NCBI RefSeq assembly: GCF_027497195.1
Contig: NZ_CP114905.1
Coordinates: 1,302,001 to 1,366,000, forward strand
Origin: Streptomyces sp. WMMC500
Lineage (GTDB): Bacteria; Actinomycetota; Actinomycetes; Streptomycetales; Streptomycetaceae
DNA: 64,000 nt
Direction: 5' to 3'
The first letter of the stretch is position 1. Each line of letters opens with the position of its first letter. Position numbers and translations under genes: made by a program. Positions 58,902 through 64,000 of this stretch are shown here, in pieces. The notes under the pieces are model-generated. The model was not told the origin of the DNA and searched no databases. It was given only the letters and a program-made list of their open reading frames with translations.

Positions 58902-60484
58902 TGGTGATCGCAGTGCACCCTCCTCTGACGGGCAAGCACCACGGGCGGCGCGCGTTCCTCGGCACGGGGCTGTCCCTCGGAGCGGCCCTGCTGCTCCCCG
59001 GATGCCGGCGCGCCGTGGACGGGCAGCGGACGTCCGGCAACGGGGGCCCGAGTGCGGGAGGCATGCTGCACATGGTCCAGGGCGCGGACATCCAGCCCGC
59101 TCTCATGCTGTCCCAGAACAATCCGAACTTCTCCGTGAACCGGACGGTCTTCAACACCCTGATCGCGCTGGATCACCACACACTGCGGCCCAAGGCACAG
59201 CTCGCGACGGGCTGGACGGTCTCGGACGCAGGGCGGCGATACGTCTTCACGCTCCGCGATGACGTCCGGTACCACAGCGGCAGGCCGTTCGGCCCGGACG
59301 ACGTGGTGTTCGTTCTCGGGCACATGGCCGAGGAAACCACCACGACCCAGGTCAAGGCAGTCGCGCAACAGGTCATCTCGGCCGAGAAGACCGGTGCGCA
59401 CGAGGTGACCGTCGTCTTCGGCCAGGCCCTCGACAACGTCTGGGACCTCTTCGAGATGATGATCCTCATCGACCGCGAGTCCGTCGACGAGCTGACCAGC
59501 GGCCGGGAGATCATCGGCACCGGCCCGTTCACGCTCGCCTCCTACCGGCCCGGCGCGACGATCTCGCTGCGGCGCAACGAGCACTACTGGAAGCCGTCCC
59601 GGCCCTATCTCGACGGCATCGAGATCGCGATCACCAGCCAGTCGTGGACCGCGGTGTCCTCGCTGCGCTCCCTCCAGTCCCAACTGGCCCTCGATCTGTC
59701 GCCGCTGGACGCCGCGGGCATACGCGACCTGCCGGGCTTCCGGCTGGTGGAGTCCGATGCCAACGACCTCACGTACTATATCGGAGCCAACCTGGACATC
59801 GCGCCCCTGGACCGCCGCGAGGTCCGCCAGGCCATCGCATGGGCGGTGGACCGCGACCGGGTGCTCGACCAGGCTCTCGGCGGCATCGGCCGCACCAGCA
59901 GCCTGCCGTGGTCCCCGGGCTCGCCGGCGTGGGACGACGCACGGGCCGACACCTACGGCATGGACGCCGCGAAGGCGAGAAGCTTGCTGCGCCAGGCCGG
60001 CGCCGCGGGCACGGAGATCGGTCTTTTCTACAGCAACACGCTCGCGACCAACGCCGCCATCGCCCAGATCGTCCAGTCCAACCTCGCGGACGTGGGTCTG
60101 CGCTGCCGTCTGGAACCCAAGCAGGCGGCCGACTACGACCAGTTGTTCATCGGCGGCAAGCTTCCCGGTCTGTTCGTGAACGGCCACGGGTTCGGCCGGC
60201 TGTCACCGGCGACACTGGTGACCGGCGCGCTGCCGTTCAACTCCGAGCACAACGCGTCCAACTTCCGCAGCCCGGAGTACTCCCGTCTGGCACATGCGAT
60301 CTGGACCGGCCGCGGCAGCGCCCTGAGGACGGCGTACCGGGAGCTGAACGAACTCTTCCTGACCGAGCAGTTCGTCATCGACCTGGTCAACAGCACCCAC
60401 ACGTACGCGATCTCGACAGCACTGAAGGGGCTGGCGTGGACGATGTACGACTACCTCGACCTCGACGACGCCTACCTGGCATGA
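58901..60484 (+). CDS. ABC transporter substrate-binding protein, oligopeptide/nickel type
   Basis: A 527-residue exported binding protein (SBP_bac_5). A Tat-like signal GRRAFLGTGLSLGAALLLPG ends in lipobox LLPGC (about Cys36). The mature part has LNTLIALDHHTLRPKAQLAT G, FTLRDDVRYHSGRPFGPDDV VF and GTGPFTLASYRPGATISLRR, in family order. ATG 58901 coincides with the end of the operator and has no ribosome site; GTG 58904 or 58913 would serve as well. Leaderless translation is possible. It captures a peptide, opine or glycopeptide outside the membrane. First gene of the importer operon. Confidence 0.93.
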   Translation: MVIAVHPPLTGKHHGRRAFLGTGLSLGAALLLPGCRRAVDGQRTSGNGGPSAGGMLHMVQGADIQPALMLSQNNPNFSVNRTVFNTLIALDHHTLRPKAQLATGWTVSDAGRRYVFTLRDDVRYHSGRPFGPDDVVFVLGHMAEETTTTQVKAVAQQVISAEKTGAHEVTVVFGQALDNVWDLFEMMILIDRESVDELTSGREIIGTGPFTLASYRPGATISLRRNEHYWKPSRPYLDGIEIAITSQSWTAVSSLRSLQSQLALDLSPLDAAGIRDLPGFRLVESDANDLTYYIGANLDIAPLDRREVRQAIAWAVDRDRVLDQALGGIGRTSSLPWSPGSPAWDDARADTYGMDAAKARSLLRQAGAAGTEIGLFYSNTLATNAAIAQIVQSNLADVGLRCRLEPKQAADYDQLFIGGKLPGLFVNGHGFGRLSPATLVTGALPFNSEHNASNFRSPEYSRLAHAIWTGRGSALRTAYRELNELFLTEQFVIDLVNSTHTYAISTALKGLAWTMYDYLDLDDAYLA

Positions 60485-60493
60485 GGAGGCAGC

Positions 60494-61444
60494 ATGCTGG
60501 TCTACACGCTCCGCCGTGTCCGGTCGGGCGTCATCATTCTCGCCGCGGCCTCCGTGGTCGTGTTCGGTGTCCTGCACCTGGCGCCCGGCGACCCGGCGGT
60601 CCTGGCCGCAGGTCCCGACGCTTCGCCGGAGACCGTCGCCGCGGTGCGGCATGAGCTGGGCCTGGACGCGTCGTTGCCGAGCCAGTACGCGAGCTGGCTC
60701 GGCGGGGTCCTGTCCGGGGACCTCGGCGACTCCTACGTCCGCCAGTTGCCGATCGGCACGCTCATCGGCAACGGGGCCGGCAACACCCTCGCGCTCGCGC
60801 TCAGCGCCACCGTCCTGGCCGTCACTCTCGGTGGCCTGGCCGGTCTGGTGCTCGGCGTGACCCGCAGCCGCGCCCTGCGCGCGGTGACCGGCGCGCTGAC
60901 ATCGCTGGCCTTCGCGGTACCCCCGTTCGTGAGCGGAGTGCTGCTGGTGCTGCTGTTCGCCATCACCTGGCGGCTGTTGCCCCCCGGCGGCTACACCTCC
61001 GTGCTTGCCGACCCGGAGCTCGGCTGGCAGTACCTGATCATGCCGTCGGTGGCGCTGGCGCTGCCAGCAGCGGCCATCCTCGCGCGGTTCCTCGCCACGT
61101 CGATCCGCCAGGTCCTGGACGAGGAGTTCATCCGCACGGGCACGGCCAAGGGCCTGCGCCACCGCCGGATCGTGCTGCGGCATGCGCTGCCGAACGCGCT
61201 GCCGCCCGTTCTGACGGTCCTCGGCATCCAGATCGGCCAGATGCTCGGCGGCGCCATCGTCGTGGAGGCCGTCTTCGCCTGGCCCGGCATCGGCCGGCTC
61301 ATCGTCGACTCGGTCAAGAGCAACGACTTCCTCGTCGTGCAGGACCTCCTGCTGATCGCCGTCGCGGTGTTCGTCGTCCTGCAGACCCTCACCGACCTGC
61401 TGCACGCCGCCGTGGACCCGCGTCTGAGACTGGAGCGAGCATGA
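60494..61444 (+). CDS. ABC transporter permease, DppB type
   Basis: A 316-residue membrane protein with six helices, starting MLVYTLRRVRSGVIILAAAS as in DppB/OppB. The conserved early loop FGVLHLAPGDPAVLAAGPDA and the EAA loop EFIRTGTAKGLRHRRIVLRH followed by ALPNALPPVLTVLG are clear. GAGGAGGCAGC before ATG 60494 gives a ribosome site, nine bases after the binding-protein stop. It forms the pore with the DppC-type permease. Confidence 0.94.
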   Translation: MLVYTLRRVRSGVIILAAASVVVFGVLHLAPGDPAVLAAGPDASPETVAAVRHELGLDASLPSQYASWLGGVLSGDLGDSYVRQLPIGTLIGNGAGNTLALALSATVLAVTLGGLAGLVLGVTRSRALRAVTGALTSLAFAVPPFVSGVLLVLLFAITWRLLPPGGYTSVLADPELGWQYLIMPSVALALPAAAILARFLATSIRQVLDEEFIRTGTAKGLRHRRIVLRHALPNALPPVLTVLGIQIGQMLGGAIVVEAVFAWPGIGRLIVDSVKSNDFLVVQDLLLIAVAVFVVLQTLTDLLHAAVDPRLRLERA

Positions 61445-62298
61445 GCGCCGTCGCGACCCGGCCGCCCGGCGTGGCCGCCGGCCCGCTGCCCAGGTGGCGG
61501 CGTGTGCTGCGGCGCCCCGGTCTCGCCACCGGAATCCTCCTGGTCACGTTGCTCCTGGCGGCCGGACTGCTGGCACCGCTGCTCGCGACCGCGGCTCCCA
61601 CCGAGCAGGGACCGCTGACCCTGTCGGGTCCGTCCGGCTCCCACCCACTCGGCACCGACGAATTCGGCCGCGACCTGTTCTCCCGCGTCCTGTACGGACT
61701 GCGCCAGGACGTGCTGGCCGCCCTCGTCGCCGTGCCGATCGGCGCCGTCGCAGGCGTCGTCATCGGCCTGGCGGGCGGCCTGGCCCGCTGGGTCGACACG
61801 GTCGCGCAACGGGTCTTCGACGTCATGCTGTCGTTCTCCGCGCTGGTCGCCGGGGTCACGATCGCTTCGATCATGGGCCCCGGCCAGTCCGCGGTGATGC
61901 TGACCATCGTCCTGGTGAACGTCCCGCTGTTCGGGCGGCTTACCCGTACGTCGGTCCTCAGCCAGCGGGAGCGCGACTACGTCGTGGCCGCCGCCGTGGC
62001 CGGCGCCGGCCCGGTGCGCGTCCTCGTACGCCACATCCTGCCCAACAGCCTTGCCCCGCTCATCGTCCAGTTCACGCTCTCGGTGTCGACCGCGGTCTTC
62101 ATCGAAGGCGGCATGAGCTTCGTCGGCATCGGCATCCGGCCGCCGTCCCCGTCCCTCGGCTCGCTGCTGCAGGGGAGCATGAACTTCCTCTCCCAGAACG
62201 TGTGGTATGCGCTCGGACCGATGCTCGCGGTCACCCTGCTCGTGCTGGGCCTCCAGCTCATCGCCGACGGGCTCACCACGAGCCTGCTGCGCCGGTGA
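61441..62298 (+). CDS. ABC transporter permease, DppC type
   Basis: A 285-residue membrane protein with an N-terminal OppC-type helix (ATGILLVTLLLAAGLLAPLL), the family motif HPLGTDEFGRDLFSRVLYGL, and the EAA loop ERDYVVAAAVAGAGPVRVLV RHILPNSLAP. The start overlaps the DppB-type gene by four bases (ATGA), so they are co-translated. Confidence 0.94.
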   Translation: MSAVATRPPGVAAGPLPRWRRVLRRPGLATGILLVTLLLAAGLLAPLLATAAPTEQGPLTLSGPSGSHPLGTDEFGRDLFSRVLYGLRQDVLAALVAVPIGAVAGVVIGLAGGLARWVDTVAQRVFDVMLSFSALVAGVTIASIMGPGQSAVMLTIVLVNVPLFGRLTRTSVLSQRERDYVVAAAVAGAGPVRVLVRHILPNSLAPLIVQFTLSVSTAVFIEGGMSFVGIGIRPPSPSLGSLLQGSMNFLSQNVWYALGPMLAVTLLVLGLQLIADGLTTSLLRR

Positions 62299-62335
62299 GC
62301 ACGAGCCCGGCGTCCCCTCCGCAAAGGAGCCCGCC

Positions 62336-64000
62336 TTGACCACCCCGACCTCTTCGAACTCCGGCCACAAGGGCGGGGCCGGTCCCCTCCTGGACGTCCG
62401 CGACCTCGTCACGAGCTTCCACACCGACCGTGGCGTGGTGCACGCGGTGCGCGACGTCAGCCTGAGCGTCCGGGCGGGCGAGACACTGGCCGTCGTCGGC
62501 GAGTCCGGCTCCGGCAAGAGCGTCACCGCGATGAGCCTGCTGCGGATGGTGCGCTCGCCGGGCCGCATCGACAGCGGCCAGGTCCTCTTCCGAGGCCGCG
62601 ACCTGCTGCGGTTGGACGAAGAGGAGATGCGTGCGGTGCGCGGCGCCGGGATCGGCATGGTCTTCCAGGACCCCATGTCGAGCCTGAACCCCCTCATGCG
62701 CATCCGCGACCAGCTCGTCGAGGCGATGCGCGCACACGGCAAGTTCACCGGCGGCCAGGCCCGCGCACGTGCGGTGGACCTGATGGGACTGGTCGGCATC
62801 CCGGATCCGGACGCCCGACTGGCCGACTACCCGCATGCGTTCTCCGGCGGCATGCGGCAGCGTGTGCTCATCGCCATGGCGGTGGCGAACGAGCCGGACG
62901 TCCTCATCGCCGACGAGCCGACCACCGCGCTCGACGTCACTATCCAGGCGCAGGTGCTCGACCTGCTCACGTCACTGAACACCGAACTCGGCACCGCGGT
63001 CGTGCTGATCACGCACAACCTCGGGGTGGTCGCCCGCGTCTGCCGCCGCGCCGTCGTGATGTACGGCGGACGGATCGTCGAGGAAGGCCCGGTCGAGGAC
63101 CTGTTCTACGGCCCCCGCCACCCGTACACCCGCGACCTGCTGGCGGCGACGCCCCGGCTACGCGCCGACCGGAACACCCCGCTGGTACCGATCCCGGGGC
63201 GTCCGCCGGATCTTTACCTGGCCGGCGCGGGCTGCCCGTTTGCGGACCGGTGTGCGCACGCCGACGGTCGTTGTCACACCGAACGGCCGCCGCGACGCAG
63301 CGCCCACGACCGTTCCTGGGACTGCTGGCTCCCCGCTGACGGCGGCCTGCCCGACGTAGCTTCCTCCCGGAAGCGCGACGTCGGGCCGATACGCCTCCGT
63401 GCCGCCGGGCGGGACGGAGGGGAGGTGTTGTTGTGCCTCGATGACATCACCAAGTCCTTCGCGGGCCGTGGCCGCCGCTCCCCCGCGGTCAGTGCGCTCG
63501 CCGGCGTCGGTCTCGACCTGCGCCGCGGCGAGACCGTCGGGCTCGTCGGCGAGTCCGGCTGCGGCAAGTCCACGCTGGCCCGCATCGTCCTGGGGATCGA
63601 GCGGCCCACCACGGGCACCATGCACTACGCGGGCCGCGACGTCAGCCAGCTCGACCGGCGGGGACTGCGCGAGCTGCGCCGCAAGGTGCAGATCGTCTTC
63701 CAGGACCCGTACAGCTCCCTGAACCCCCGGATGACGGTCGGCCAGTCGCTCGCCGAGCCGCTGCGGCTGCACGACCGGGCCGGTGCGAAGGGCATACACG
63801 CCGCGGTCGGCGAGTTGCTGGAACTCGTCGGACTCGACCCGTCTCTCGCGCCGCGGTACGCGCACGAGTTCTCCGGTGGGCAGCGTCAGCGCGTCGCCAT
63901 CGCCCGCGCGCTGGCCGTCGGCCCCGAGATGGTCGTCTGCGACGAGGCCGTCAGCGCGCTGGACGTATCCCTGCAGGCACAGGTTCTGAACCTCCTGTCG
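62336..64000 (+). CDS. fused ABC transporter ATPase (DppD-DppF type), runs off the window
   Basis: A TTG at 62336 with AAAGGAG six bases upstream opens a frame that stays open to the window end, at least 555 codons. First ATPase domain: Walker [18 protein letters not shown]-loop [14 protein letters not shown], signature [16 protein letters not shown], Walker [13 protein letters not shown]. The DppD-type C-terminal tail with a Cys cluster follows ([21 protein letters not shown]). Second domain from about residue 365: [49 protein letters not shown] and [11 protein letters not shown]. Two separate genes are the usual case, so this is a natural fusion. It drives the importer encoded upstream. Confidence 0.93.
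   Translation, partial: MTTPTSSNSGHKGGAGPLLDVRDLVTSFHTDRGVVHAVRDVSLSVRAGETLAVVGESGSGKSVTAMSLLRMVRSPGRIDSGQVLFRGRDLLRLDEEEMRAVRGAGIGMVFQDPMSSLNPLMRIRDQLVEAMRAHGKFTGGQARARAVDLMGLVGIPDPDARLADYPHAFSGGMRQRVLIAMAVANEPDVLIADEPTTALDVTIQAQVLDLLTSLNTELGTAVVLITHNLGVVARVCRRAVVMYGGRIVEEGPVEDLFYGPRHPYTRDLLAATPRLRADRNTPLVPIPGRPPDLYLAGAGCPFADRCAHADGRCHTERPPRRSAHDRSWDCWLPADGGLPDVASSRKRDVGPIRLRAAGRDGGEVLLCLDDITKSFAGRGRRSPAVSALAGVGLDLRRGETVGLVGESGCGKSTLARIVLGIERPTTGTMHYAGRDVSQLDRRGLRELRRKVQIVFQDPYSSLNPRMTVGQSLAEPLRLHDRAGAKGIHAAVGELLELVGLDPSLAPRYAHEFSGGQRQRVAIARALAVGPEMVVCDEAVSALDVSLQAQVLNLLS

Noticed and set aside
62273..62836. reverse frames across the ABC ATPase gene
   Set aside because: The forward strand encodes unmistakable ATPase motifs throughout; the reverse frames carry none.
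1..64000. CRISPR arrays, tRNA or rRNA genes
   Set aside because: No regularly spaced short repeats and no cloverleaf or rRNA-like sequence were noticed by eye; a tRNAscan/Infernal run would be decisive.

Overview
The window is very GC-rich, has strong third-position G/C codon bias and carries actinobacterial family markers (DUF5999, DUF4232, DUF4012, a SCO6880-type conjugation protein, ROK and MmyB-type regulators, an ECF sigma factor next to a Ser/Thr kinase). It is most likely a chromosomal segment of a Streptomyces species. Gene calls rest on motifs, start-site context and frame continuity read by eye; no database search was run.

Region 1 (about 1-20.4 kb) is a cell-surface or extracellular polysaccharide locus. 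It has three sugar-nucleotide epimerases/dehydratases, a UDP-sugar 6-dehydrogenase, a WecA/MraY-like phosphosugar transferase for lipid-linked initiation, three GT-B glycosyltransferases, two methyltransferases (one a frameshifted FkbM relic), a WbqC-like protein, a PIG-L deacetylase, a GNAT acyltransferase, a Wzy-like polymerase, a Wzx-like flippase, a DUF4012 membrane protein, a low-molecular-weight tyrosine phosphatase and a Wzz/BY-kinase. A coherent reading is synthesis on undecaprenyl phosphate, flipping, polymerisation, and control by tyrosine phosphorylation and dephosphorylation.

Region 2 (about 20.4-33.3 kb) is a gene graveyard. It holds relics of IS630, ISAzo13, IS701 and IS5 transposases, a frameshifted serine recombinase plus the ghost of a second one, a broken DUF1080/ricin protein and an amidohydrolase stub. 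Intact genes among them are a CAP-domain secreted protein, a lipoprotein, a PPK2 polyphosphate kinase, a small secreted protein, and a LysE exporter next to a pterin-dependent aromatic amino acid hydroxylase. The last three lie between two oppositely oriented copies of one IS5 end.

Region 3 (33.3-39.3 kb) is a leftward series: DUF4232 lipoprotein, sulfatase, clan-A glycoside hydrolase, and a protein that looks like a tryptophan-2,3-dioxygenase-fold (heme-dependent aromatic oxygenase) domain joined to a SnoaL-like domain.

Region 4 (39.6-54.8 kb) is bounded by two O-methyltransferase genes that share a 449-bp identical segment. Between them is a divergent type IV secretion/conjugation-like set (VirB4-like ATPase, SCO6880-type protein, TrbL-like, VirB8-like, small membrane proteins, a lytic transglycosylase-NlpC/P60 protein, a lipoprotein) around a perfect inverted repeat. 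It also holds a DUF5999 gene, a truncated TRIC/UPF0126 channel joined to a DUF4232 relic, and a divergent STK/ECF sigma pair with a strong terminator.

Region 5 (54.8-64 kb) has a VOC extradiol-dioxygenase homologue that appears to lack two of three metal ligands, a lipoprotein, an MmyB-type regulator, and a ROK regulator divergent from an oligopeptide-type ABC importer. The importer's two ATPases are fused into one protein that runs off the window end.
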